The notes beneath the pieces are model-generated. The model saw only the letters and a list, made by a program, of their open reading frames with translations, searched no databases and had not been told where the DNA came from. Shown piece by piece: positions 8,898 to 15,454 of a DNA stretch of 20,649 nucleotides. The stretch's first letter is position 1; each line of letters starts with the position of its first letter. The DNA comes from Stercoripulliclostridium_A sp963642145 (GTDB lineage Bacteria > Bacillota > Clostridia > Christensenellales > DTU072). Location of the stretch: positions 1-20,649 of the forward strand of contig CAVIFU010000028.1 of the NCBI GenBank assembly GCA_963642145.1, given 5' to 3'. Position numbers and translations under genes: made by a program.

Positions 8898-9917
8898 CTA
8901 ACCGCCGATTTGTTCGGCTATCGAGTTGTCTATTACGTCTGCAAAAGCAACGGTTACGTCGTCGTCGATTGCCCCGGCAAAGCGCAGAATGCCGAGTAAC
9001 GTGTTGTAGTCGCCTTCGCTCATTACGGGAGTTGTCTTGTAAGCGTCTATGGATTTATAGGCGTTTACGGCAGTGGCGAGAGTCGCTTCCGAGGTGTCCG
9101 GGAAAGATTTCGTCAGTGCCTTTGCAACGGTTGCGCCGTCGTTTTCCGTCACGAAATCGATGCCTTTGACTATTGCGCGCATGAACTTAATAACTATATT
9201 TCGGTTATCCGAAATATAGTTTTTGGTAGCCATAAAGCAGGTATACGGTACATTGCCTACGGCGGATCCGACGGATGCGACGATATGCCCTTTGTTCGCG
9301 TTTCGGTAGGTAGAAGCGACGGGCTCGAACATCGTGCAGTAGTCGCCCGTACCGCTTTCGAATGCCGAGGCGATCAAATCGAATTGCACGTCGTAGTTTA
9401 TGGTTACGTCTGTGCCGTTTTTGAGTCCGTTCAGGTACAGCGCATACTCCAAGCACATTGCCGGCATACCGCCTTTGCGACCGCCTATAACTTCCTTTCC
9501 GCGCATGTCGGACCAAGTAAAATCGGTTTGCTCCGTTCTTCCTATCAGGAAGGAACCGTCTTTTTGTGTCAGTTGTCCGAACGCCATCGGGTAGTTTTTA
9601 CTGCCTCCCGCCCTCACGTAGACGACCGTTTCGGGTCCGGCAAGTCCGATGTCGGCTTGTCCGCTCATGATTGCCGTCATGGTTTTGTCCGAGCCTCCGC
9701 CGTTTGTCAGCTCTATCGCCAAGCCTTCTTCGGCGAAGTAGCCGTTGTTGATAGCCACATACAGCGGAGCGTAGAACACGGAGTGGGTTACTTCATTCAA
9801 CCTGACGGTAGTGACGTCGTCGTCCGTTTTGGTTTTGCACCCGAATATTCCGAGCACCAAAGCGGCTGTCAGAATCAGTACCGAAAGGGTAAGAGTTAGT
9901 TTGGTTAGTTTTGTCAT
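8898..9917 (-). CDS. ABC transporter substrate-binding lipoprotein, NMT1/THI5-like
   Basis: A 339-aa exported binding protein. A lysine-containing N-terminus and hydrophobic core end at a lipobox-like GIFGC with acceptor C27, so it is probably a lipoprotein tethered to the outer face of the membrane. The mature part follows the COG0715 pattern: HSVFYAPLYVAINNGYFAEE (46-65), then MSGQADIGLAGPE, LTQKDGSFLIGR and GKEVIGGRKGGMPAM. This family includes binders of aliphatic sulfonates, taurine, nitrate, and riboflavin or thiamine pyrimidine precursors. The CCCFC motif of THI5-type pyrimidine synthases is absent. No riboswitch was found upstream, so the substrate stays open. It is the first gene of the minus-strand cluster and has a consensus ribosome binding site. 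Confidence 0.88.
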   Translation of the reverse strand: MTKLTKLTLTLSVLILTAALVLGIFGCKTKTDDDVTTVRLNEVTHSVFYAPLYVAINNGYFAEEGLAIELTNGGGSDKTMTAIMSGQADIGLAGPETVVYVRAGGSKNYPMAFGQLTQKDGSFLIGRTEQTDFTWSDMRGKEVIGGRKGGMPAMCLEYALYLNGLKNGTDVTINYDVQFDLIASAFESGTGDYCTMFEPVASTYRNANKGHIVASVGSAVGNVPYTCFMATKNYISDNRNIVIKFMRAIVKGIDFVTENDGATVAKALTKSFPDTSEATLATAVNAYKSIDAYKTTPVMSEGDYNTLLGILRFAGAIDDDVTVAFADVIDNSIAEQIGG

Positions 9918-9920
9918 AGA

Positions 9921-9926
9921 CCTCCT
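9921..9926 (-). promoter_or_regulatory. Consensus ribosome binding site of the lipoprotein gene
   Basis: A perfect AGGAGG lies 3 nt upstream of the ATG at 9917-9915 (within AAAGGAGGTCT). It confirms that start. No clear -35/-10 pair or riboswitch could be assigned in the short divergent gap. Confidence 0.75.
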
Positions 9927-9995
9927 TTATACACTACATACTATGTTTGCGGATATTGCGCGCGCCACATAATCGGCGGTAAGGGTGAATATTGA

Positions 9996-11471
9996 GTGAA
10001 GTATGTTGCCAATCGTCGCGCGATGTGGTATATTTTTAATATGCAAATCAAGTCAAAGCGCATTTTGACAGTCACGGCGGTAGTAGCCGTGTTCATATTT
10101 ACGTTTCTAACGGCAAGCATTTGGCATTTTTCCGTCGGAGAGGTAGCCGAAGCGTATTCGGCACCGCAAATTATCGTTGACGAGTCCGATGCTTGGCGCA
10201 GTTCCGTGCGCGTCGAAATCGTGTGGGACGAGTCTCAGCCCGAGAGCGAACGCTATTACGCCGTAGGCGTAGAGAGCAAAGAAGCGTTCACCGGTATTCA
10301 AAAGAAGTACACGATGCCGTTTGACGTTACGGATGAAGACGTATGCGTCCGCGCGTACTACAAGGATGCCGACGGACGTTCGACATATGTCCGAAAAGAG
10401 ATAAAAAACGTAGATAAAATGCCGCCTAACGCCGCAACGATGGAGGAGAGCGCCTTGCTTACGGTAGATTTACGTTCGGAGAGTCCGTTTTTTTTGAAGA
10501 TTGTGCTTAGGGACGATCGTAGCGGAATAGCGCGCGGATACTTGGAGGAATACGGTGACGAGCTCACCAAACAAACGGACGGCGGCGCCAATATGTACGG
10601 CGTAGACGTCACTCCGTATTTAGGGATGAAGGTGACGGTTGTCGCGGTCGATAATGCCGGCAACAGATCGACATACGGCGTATCTCTCGGCGGTTTTGAA
10701 GAAGACATTATCCGTAGATACAGCCAAAAATACGCAAGTCTTGACCTTGACGAGTATAGCGATGACGGGAGAGCGGCGATAGATGAAGCCTTCGACAGGC
10801 TGTCGCGCGAGCTTACCGCACGCAGTACGGACAATTCCACGGCGCTTGCTTTGGCGCGTGAGGTTGACAACGCGATAGTCGGCAAAATAACGGTAACCAA
10901 GGTAGTTACGGAAAAGCCGGATAACGACATGATACTTGATTTCGGCGTCAATGCGGACATAACGTCGGTTGACGTCAAAAAAGGCGAAAATCTGACGTTG
11001 TCTGTCGGCAAATCGACGATTGCCGGTAGTGATGCGGTCAAAAACGCGTTGGTTAACGCAAGCGGATATAAATCCAATAAGGTATACGCGTTTGCGCTGT
11101 CGCTCAAAAACGGATCGGAGGACGTCGCGCTCAAATCCAAAATTCCCGTTACGGTATCCATACCGAGCGCCGTATTCCCGGTGCAGGTATATGCCGTTAC
11201 CGCCGACGGCGCGATAAATCAGCTTTCCTGTACGATAGACGAGAGTGCGGGTACGGTTACTTTTTATGTAGATTCGTTCGGCGACTTCGCGATGATAGGC
11301 ATTACCCCGTACGTTGCCGAGAGGGGCAAAGGCATAGAGATAGACGGCAAATTTTATTCGCTCAAACTTATTTTAACGGCAGTGGGAATCGTCGTCGGCG
11401 TATCCGTAGGCGGCGGAGTGATCACATTTATCGTGCTGAATATTGTCAAAAAGAAAAAGCAAAGACGCTAA
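9996..11471 (+). CDS. Membrane-anchored extracellular protein with Ig-like segments
   Basis: A 491-aa protein of unknown function. A hydrophobic segment (about 22-41) after a basic stretch acts as signal peptide or anchor. A second membrane segment (about 456-483) is followed by KKKKQRR, a classic stop-transfer tail, so the bulk faces outside. Residues about 56-145 look like an Ig-like fold ending in VRAYYKDADGRS...IKNVDKMPP. A second similar unit ends at VTVVAVDNAGNRS (213-225). The region 235-295 is charged and probably helical, and 300-440 is again beta-rich. The GTG start at 9996 has AAGGG 10 nt upstream. An ATG at 10041 gives a cleaner signal peptide but has no ribosome binding site. It stands alone between divergent and convergent neighbours. 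No enzyme motif was recognised. Confidence 0.75.
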   Translation: MKYVANRRAMWYIFNMQIKSKRILTVTAVVAVFIFTFLTASIWHFSVGEVAEAYSAPQIIVDESDAWRSSVRVEIVWDESQPESERYYAVGVESKEAFTGIQKKYTMPFDVTDEDVCVRAYYKDADGRSTYVRKEIKNVDKMPPNAATMEESALLTVDLRSESPFFLKIVLRDDRSGIARGYLEEYGDELTKQTDGGANMYGVDVTPYLGMKVTVVAVDNAGNRSTYGVSLGGFEEDIIRRYSQKYASLDLDEYSDDGRAAIDEAFDRLSRELTARSTDNSTALALAREVDNAIVGKITVTKVVTEKPDNDMILDFGVNADITSVDVKKGENLTLSVGKSTIAGSDAVKNALVNASGYKSNKVYAFALSLKNGSEDVALKSKIPVTVSIPSAVFPVQVYAVTADGAINQLSCTIDESAGTVTFYVDSFGDFAMIGITPYVAERGKGIEIDGKFYSLKLILTAVGIVVGVSVGGGVITFIVLNIVKKKKQRR

Positions 11472-11493
11472 TATGGCGTGAGGCAATTGTGTA

Positions 11494-11528
11494 AAAATAT
11501 GCGCAAGCGTGGCTTGCGCATATTTTCG
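11494..11528. terminator. Strong, probably bidirectional terminator
   Basis: A perfect 15-bp inverted repeat (11494-11508 with 11512-11526, loop GTG) has AAAATAT on one side and ATATTTT on the other. It can therefore terminate both the plus-strand surface protein gene and the convergent serA transcript. Confidence 0.88.
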
Positions 11529-11548
11529 TAACGCAAAATTATATACTT

Positions 11549-12703
11549 TTACAGTAGTCTGATAGAAATTATATCATCTCTGTCGGCAAGTTTTTCTATT
11601 ATGCCGTCGTCGTCCGATTCCGAAAGATTTACGTCCGTATCTGCAATAAGGTAACCTATGCTTCCGCGTTCGGCGTAGTGAATTTCTCCGTCGTTTCCGA
11701 TCAATTCTTTTACGACGTTCGGAAGATCGCTTTCGGCGTTGTATATTACGGTAGTGCGGTGTTTTCTTTCGCGAGGAACGCTTAGCGTCGGGAAGTTTAC
11801 CGAGTTACGCACGTTGCCGTTTTCGAGGTAATCGCGCAGTTCCTCCGCCGCCATGACGGCGCAGTTGTCCTCGGACTCCTCGGTGCTTGCGCCAAGGTGA
11901 GGTATTGCGATAACGCCGTCGGTATTGAGTACGTCTGCCGTCGGGAAGTCCACCACATACTTACGCAGCTTATTTTCGGCAAGAGCGCATTTGACGGCTT
12001 CGGCGTTGACGAGTTCGGCGCGCGCGCAGTTAATGAGAATTGCGCCGTCCTTGAACAGTTTCAACGTTTCGGCGTTAATCATACCTTTGGTATTGTCTTT
12101 TGCCGGCACGTGCAAGGTGACGTAATCGCATAGGGGATAGAGTTCTTCCGGCGTGCATACGAGTTTGTAGTCGCAGTTAAGCACTTCGAGTTTTTCTTTG
12201 GTAGGGCGGTGGTCGTAGACGACAACGTTCATTCCGAGAGCCGCGCAGGCGTTGGCGACTTTGCTTCCGATTGCGCCGAGTCCGACGATACCGACGGTTT
12301 TTTGTGATATTTCGGTGCCGGCGAACTTGGATTTACCTTTTTCCACTTGTTTTTGGACGTCGTCACCCGTCAAGCCGTTAGCCCACAGGATACCGCCCAA
12401 GATATCGCGAGAAGCGAGAAGCATGGCGCAAATGACCAATTCTTTGACTCCGTTCGAGTTTGCTCCCGGGGTATTGAATACGCAAACGCCGGCGTCCGTC
12501 ATACGAGGGACGGGGATGTTGTTTACTCCGGCACCGGCGCGAGCCACGGCAAGCAGGTTATCGCAAATCGGATAATCCGCCATGTTGAATGAACGCACGA
12601 GTATGGCGTCCGGGGATTCCGTGACGTCGGAAACGACGTAGTTATCGTCCAAGACGTCGAATATTTTTCCACTGATAGAATTTAGCGTAAGTATATCGAA
12701 CAT
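11549..12703 (-). CDS. serA: D-3-phosphoglycerate dehydrogenase (SerA), short form
   Basis: NAD-dependent oxidation of 3-phosphoglycerate to 3-phosphohydroxypyruvate, the first step of serine synthesis. It is 384 aa, with an N-terminal substrate-binding half, the Rossmann motif GLGAIG (141-146), catalytic R228 in NCARAELV and H269 in PHLGAST. A C-terminal ACT-like segment (about 317-384) is a possible serine sensor. The usual DVFxxEP block carrying the catalytic glutamate is replaced by VVDFPTADVLN. A DFP variant here is typical of the clostridial SerA branch as I recall it, with acidic residues nearby. LGASTEESEDNCAVMAAEEL is also typical of this group. The ATG overlaps the serC stop (TAATG), so the two are coupled. 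Confidence 0.9.
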   Translation of the reverse strand: MFDILTLNSISGKIFDVLDDNYVVSDVTESPDAILVRSFNMADYPICDNLLAVARAGAGVNNIPVPRMTDAGVCVFNTPGANSNGVKELVICAMLLASRDILGGILWANGLTGDDVQKQVEKGKSKFAGTEISQKTVGIVGLGAIGSKVANACAALGMNVVVYDHRPTKEKLEVLNCDYKLVCTPEELYPLCDYVTLHVPAKDNTKGMINAETLKLFKDGAILINCARAELVNAEAVKCALAENKLRKYVVDFPTADVLNTDGVIAIPHLGASTEESEDNCAVMAAEELRDYLENGNVRNSVNFPTLSVPRERKHRTTVIYNAESDLPNVVKELIGNDGEIHYAERGSIGYLIADTDVNLSESDDDGIIEKLADRDDIISIRLL

Positions 12704-13776
12704 TATTTATTCTCCGTTTCGAATTTTTTCATGAAGTCGATTAGAGTCGTTACGCCTTCAACGGGCATAGCGTTATAAATGCTTGCGCGCATACCGCCTA
12801 CGAGCTTGTGACCTTTGATCGATACCAAGCCGTGTTCGCCGGCTTCCTTTACGAATTTCGCGTCGAGTTCGGGGTTACCTGTCACGAAGGGCACGTTCAT
12901 CATCGAGCGATCGGCTTTATTTACGTAGTTGTGGAACAGATCGCTGTTATCGATGAAGTCATACAAAAGTCCGGCTTTGTACTCGTTTATTTTTTGTATT
13001 TCCTTTACTCCGCCCGCTTTTTTGAGGTGACGGAATACGAGCATCGCAACGTAGATGGGGAAGCACGGAGGCGTATTGTACAAGCTGTTCGCGTCCGCCT
13101 GAGTCTTGTAGGAGAGCATTTTGGGGCAGATCGGCATTTGGTGACCGACCAAGTCTTTGCGCACGATAACGATCGTAACGCCTGCGGGAGCGATATTCTT
13201 TTGCGCGCCGGCATAGATGAGACCGTACTTGTTTACGTCCACTTCTTCGCTAAGGATCATGCTCGACATATCGGATACGAGGGGAACGGAAGGAGTAGGC
13301 AAAGTGCGTTCGGTGTATCTCGTGCCGAAAATGGTATTGTTTTGGGTGATGTGCACGTAGTCTATATCATCGCGGAAAGTAACGTTTTCCGGGATATAGG
13401 TAAAGTTTTTATCTTTCGAGCTTGCGGCGATGCGAATATCACCGTATTTTTGCGCGCTTTCTTGGGCTTTGCCGGCGAAGTTACCGGTCACGATGTAGTC
13501 GGCTTTGCCTTTGACCAACAAGTTGAGGGGAACTGCGTCGAACTGTTGGCTGGCACCGCCTTGCACAAACAAAACGTCGTAGTCATCGCCGATATTCATC
13601 AATTCGCGTAAGGAAGCCAACGCCTCGTTATGTATGGCGTCGTACCACTTGGAGCGGTGGCTCATTTCCATAACCGACATACCCGAACCTTCATAGTCAA
13701 GTAGATTTTTTTGTACCGATAGCTTTACATCTTCGGGCAACATACCTGGCCCTGCTGAAAAATTAAAAACTTTCAT
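12703..13776 (-). CDS. serC: Phosphoserine aminotransferase (SerC)
   Basis: PLP enzyme converting 3-phosphohydroxypyruvate and glutamate to phosphoserine and 2-oxoglutarate. It is 357 aa with the start at 13776, beginning with the family signature FNFSAGPGMLP. Other marks are MEMSHRS (36-42), FVQGGASQQFD (70-80), the PLP lysine K193 in AGAQKNIAPAG, and the C-terminal GGMRASIYNAMP. An AAAGGAGT ribosome binding site lies 4 nt before this ATG. The frame is open to an ATG at 13839, but that start lies upstream of the predicted promoter and would add 21 residues before the conserved N-terminus, so it is rejected. The stop overlaps the serA ATG by one base. A phosphoserine phosphatase gene is not in the window. 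Confidence 0.95.
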   Translation of the reverse strand: MKVFNFSAGPGMLPEDVKLSVQKNLLDYEGSGMSVMEMSHRSKWYDAIHNEALASLRELMNIGDDYDVLFVQGGASQQFDAVPLNLLVKGKADYIVTGNFAGKAQESAQKYGDIRIAASSKDKNFTYIPENVTFRDDIDYVHITQNNTIFGTRYTERTLPTPSVPLVSDMSSMILSEEVDVNKYGLIYAGAQKNIAPAGVTIVIVRKDLVGHQMPICPKMLSYKTQADANSLYNTPPCFPIYVAMLVFRHLKKAGGVKEIQKINEYKAGLLYDFIDNSDLFHNYVNKADRSMMNVPFVTGNPELDAKFVKEAGEHGLVSIKGHKLVGGMRASIYNAMPVEGVTTLIDFMKKFETENK

Positions 13777-13803
13777 ATATACTCCTTTGAACTTATTACT
13801 TAT

Positions 13804-13832
13804 ATTATACAACGCAACTCGATTTAAGTCTA
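13804..13832 (-). promoter_or_regulatory. Sigma-A-type promoter of serC-serA
   Basis: On the minus strand TAGACT (13832-13827), a 17-bp spacer and TATAAT (13809-13804). The predicted start leaves a leader of about 20 nt containing the serC ribosome binding site. The position excludes the longer serC start. Confidence 0.6.
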
Positions 13833-13845
13833 TACCCAAAATCCA

Positions 13846-13971
13846 CTAAATGACGTGACAATCTAGCGTTTTTTCTTTGTCGACGGTTTCGGAATCGGGA
13901 AATTCGGGATCTCGGACGTTACCCGTAACGATTCTTTGCGGAGAAAAATCATTTTTTGTCCCTACGAATTT
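13846..13971 (-). other. In-frame 41-codon extension after the regulator stop
   Basis: Directly after the TAA of the regulator gene (13974-13972) the same frame stays open for 41 codons, to a TAG at 13848-13846. The conceptual peptide contains TGNVRDPEFPDSETVDKEK and ends LDCHVI, which looks more like protein than random sequence. The frame holds no ATG, GTG or TTG. It may be a former C-terminus cut off by a nonsense change, a readthrough product, or chance. A second frame in the same stretch gives a 29-codon ORF from an ATG at 13960 (ending PIPKPSTKKKR) with AGGGA at useful spacing. Confidence 0.3.
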
Positions 13972-14730
13972 TTAGCCTTGGTTTTCGCCTGTCTTTTCGG
14001 CGCGCTTCGCCATACAAATTTTGCGGAACAGGCAGTAAGCCATATTGAACATTTCTTCCGTTACATCCATTTGCTCTTCGAGGACAGATACTTTTTTAAT
14101 ATCCGTTAGGCGTATCACCTCGGGCTGACCGCTCTTATTGCTCCCTAAGACGTAGACATAGTTTTCGAAACGATCTATATCGAGGTAGAAGGGCGCAAAA
14201 ACGCGAACTTCTTGGTCTAAGTAGAATATACATACATTTTGGTTTATGATTGCGTCTTTGATTTGATTTGTCATCTCGAAAGCATACAGATACTCCCTTT
14301 GGTCAAACTTTTTCAAAGCATATTCAGACAAAAGGGTACGAATGTAGTTTGAAAAATCCGTATCGTAGAAACGAAGTCTTTCATCGTGTATGGTAATAAA
14401 AACGTCGTATTTATCTTTGTTTATACGGAAAGGAACGTTTTTGCGATCGTAATCGACAAAAGCAAAAGGCTTCAAGTAGACGTTATGAATACTTCCGGCG
14501 CAGATTCTTGCGAGTTCCTCATCTCCGTCATTGTATTCCAAGAGTCTTTTATGCAGATCCTCTTGATAATTTGATAGCGACGGAATCAATTCGTTTAGGA
14601 ATCCGTTGATGTTCGGTTTGTTGTTTTTGATAAAACCGAAGGCTAAAGCGTCGTCTTGCAAGACATAATATACCCCTAACGGCAGCGAAATATTTGTCGA
14701 TGAATTAAAAGTAAGTCTGATATTGTTCAT
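13972..14730 (-). CDS. Putative transcriptional regulator, WYL-like domain
   Basis: A 252-aa protein, probably controlling the divergent cassette genes. The N-terminus (about 3-65: IRLTFN...ISLPLGVYYVLQDD...NINGFLNELIPSL) looks like a ribbon-helix-helix-type DNA-binding segment. The middle (66-150) is charged and helical. Residues about 165-220 (VRVFAPFYLDI, NYVYVLG, PEVIRLTDIKKVSVLEE) match the strand pattern of WYL ligand-sensing domains. Such regulators often control defence or toxin loci. The ATG at 14730 is preferred over a TTG at 14745, because the TTG lies inside the -10 region. No ribosome binding site precedes the ATG, and the predicted transcript begins on it, so the mRNA may be leaderless. 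The domain calls are tentative. The reading frame continues after the stop. Confidence 0.62.
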   Translation of the reverse strand: MNNIRLTFNSSTNISLPLGVYYVLQDDALAFGFIKNNKPNINGFLNELIPSLSNYQEDLHKRLLEYNDGDEELARICAGSIHNVYLKPFAFVDYDRKNVPFRINKDKYDVFITIHDERLRFYDTDFSNYIRTLLSEYALKKFDQREYLYAFEMTNQIKDAIINQNVCIFYLDQEVRVFAPFYLDIDRFENYVYVLGSNKSGQPEVIRLTDIKKVSVLEEQMDVTEEMFNMAYCLFRKICMAKRAEKTGENQG

Positions 14731-14736
14731 GTAATT

Positions 14737-14765
14737 ACTATACAAGTTGTATTATAAATTGTCAA
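14737..14765 (-). promoter_or_regulatory. Near-consensus promoter of the regulator gene, leaderless geometry
   Basis: On the minus strand TTGACA (14765-14760), exactly 17 bp, then TATAGT (14742-14737). Only 6 nt separate the -10 from the ATG at 14730. A palindrome TACAA-G-TTGTA (14741-14751) overlaps the -10, and TTGTATT/AATACAA arms (14747-14753, 14764-14770) span the spacer, as expected for an autoregulatory operator. Confidence 0.65.
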
Positions 14766-14772
14766 TACAAAT

Positions 14773-14795
14773 CTCAAAAATTTCGTAAATTTGAG
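14773..14795. promoter_or_regulatory. Operator-like inverted repeat in the divergent gap
   Basis: CTCAAA (14773-14778) and TTTGAG (14790-14795) are 6-bp arms 11 bp apart in AT-rich DNA. The right arm overlaps the -35 of a plus-strand promoter. It is a candidate binding site for the adjacent regulator. Confidence 0.35.
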
Positions 14796-14819
14796 TGATT
14801 ATGATAAAAATTGTATAGT
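14791..14819 (+). promoter_or_regulatory. Plus-strand promoter P1 of the cassette array
   Basis: TTGAGT (14791-14796), 17-bp spacer, TATAGT (14814-14819). The -10 context TTGTATAGT is identical to that of the divergent promoter, giving a 9-bp inverted repeat (14737-14745 and 14811-14819). An ATG lies 6 nt after this -10 as well. Confidence 0.45.
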
Positions 14820-14825
14820 GAGTCA

Positions 14826-14861
14826 ATGAAAAACTTTGCTATTTTCAAGGTTAATTTTTAA
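14826..14861 (+). other. Possible 11-codon leaderless upstream ORF
   Basis: ATG to TAA encoding MKNFAIFKVNF, beginning where transcription from P1 should start. It has no ribosome binding site. It could be a leader peptide or chance. Confidence 0.15.
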
Positions 14862-14870
14862 TGTTATAAT
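14842..14870 (+). promoter_or_regulatory. Extended -10 promoter P2 of the cassette array
   Basis: TTTTCA (14842-14847), 17 bp, then TATAAT (14865-14870) preceded by TGT, an extended -10 (TGnTATAAT). The predicted start near 14877 gives a leader of about 38 nt. That leader contains AAGGAG (14904-14909), 5 nt before the ATG at 14915. Confidence 0.6.
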
Positions 14871-14914
14871 GGTAGCGTCAAGAATATTGACAATATATGA
14901 TATAAGGAGCAAAT

Positions 14915-15391
14915 ATGCTAAAGAAAATTATTGATAAAATAGTATTCGCAATTACGAAAAAACCGAAGCATTACGTTGAGGTAAAAAATCCGCCAAAGAC
15001 GGCAATAGAAAAGCTGTCCCGTCCGCAGGGCGCAAGACAGATGCAGTACAATAGGTGGAGTCATCGCTACAAGATATACTCGGGATCGTATTTGCCGGAG
15101 AACGACAATCGCCTTATGAAAAAGGGGTGGGCGCTCGTCAAAAGTAAGCAAAACGGTAGCCGTGTAATACAACGCAAAAGTACCGGTCAAACGGTGGTAA
15201 GCGATTGGCACGGAGACCCACATCACTACCATTGGTATGATTATTGGGGCAAACCTTACGTAAATTCGAGGTTTGGAAAAGTGGTAGATAATGGTTTTCG
15301 CGGGAAAACCGTATTCTATAACAAATATGGCAAATTGACGCACCGCAAAGATCCCGCACACCACATACAAGGAGACAAAAAAGATGCTTAA
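14915..15391 (+). CDS. Small basic His-rich toxin-like protein, copy 1 (A1)
   Basis: A 158-aa protein. By hand count it has 33 Lys/Arg against 12 Asp/Glu, plus nine histidines. The N-terminal 20 residues form an amphipathic, hydrophobic/lysine stretch but not a signal peptide. From about residue 60 the pattern LPENDNRLMKKGW, STGQTVVSDWHGD, HHYHWYDYWGK, FYNKYGKLTHRKDPAHHI resembles a C-terminal toxin module found in large secreted polymorphic toxins, where a His-rich HYH core and a terminal HI are conserved. Candidate catalytic residues are H99, D101, H103, H104, H106, H143 and H149. There is no LXG, WXG or RHS delivery region, so it is a free-standing domain. Its last 8 bp overlap the acidic partner B1. 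The module match is from memory and the activity is unknown. Confidence 0.8.
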   Translation: MLKKIIDKIVFAITKKPKHYVEVKNPPKTAIEKLSRPQGARQMQYNRWSHRYKIYSGSYLPENDNRLMKKGWALVKSKQNGSRVIQRKSTGQTVVSDWHGDPHHYHWYDYWGKPYVNSRFGKVVDNGFRGKTVFYNKYGKLTHRKDPAHHIQGDKKDA

Positions 15392-15454
15392 AAAAGGATA
15401 TAAGTTTGAATATGATGTCAATGACGCCTATGGTTACGGCGCAAGATGGGAAGG
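15056..15454 (+). repeat. 399-bp perfect direct repeat, left copy
   Basis: Base-for-base identical to 16078-16476 (offset 1022). It covers codons 48-158 of A1 and the first 71 bp of B1. First mismatches outside are at 15055 (G/A) and 15455 (C/T). Confidence 0.93.

Noticed and set aside
9918..9995. Possible thiamine or riboflavin riboswitch before the importer
   Set aside because: The gap is too short and lacks the conserved TPP and FMN core sequences.
13777..13839. Longer serC start at 13839
   Set aside because: It lies upstream of the predicted -35/-10, while the ATG at 13776 has a strong ribosome binding site and begins the conserved N-terminus.
14918..15421. Long minus-strand ORF opposite A1, with a near-identical one at 15847-16443
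   Set aside because: It is antisense to the duplicated A genes; its conservation only mirrors the 399-bp identity. It has no ribosome binding site, and the plus-strand A/B frames have proper ribosome binding sites, promoters and coupling.
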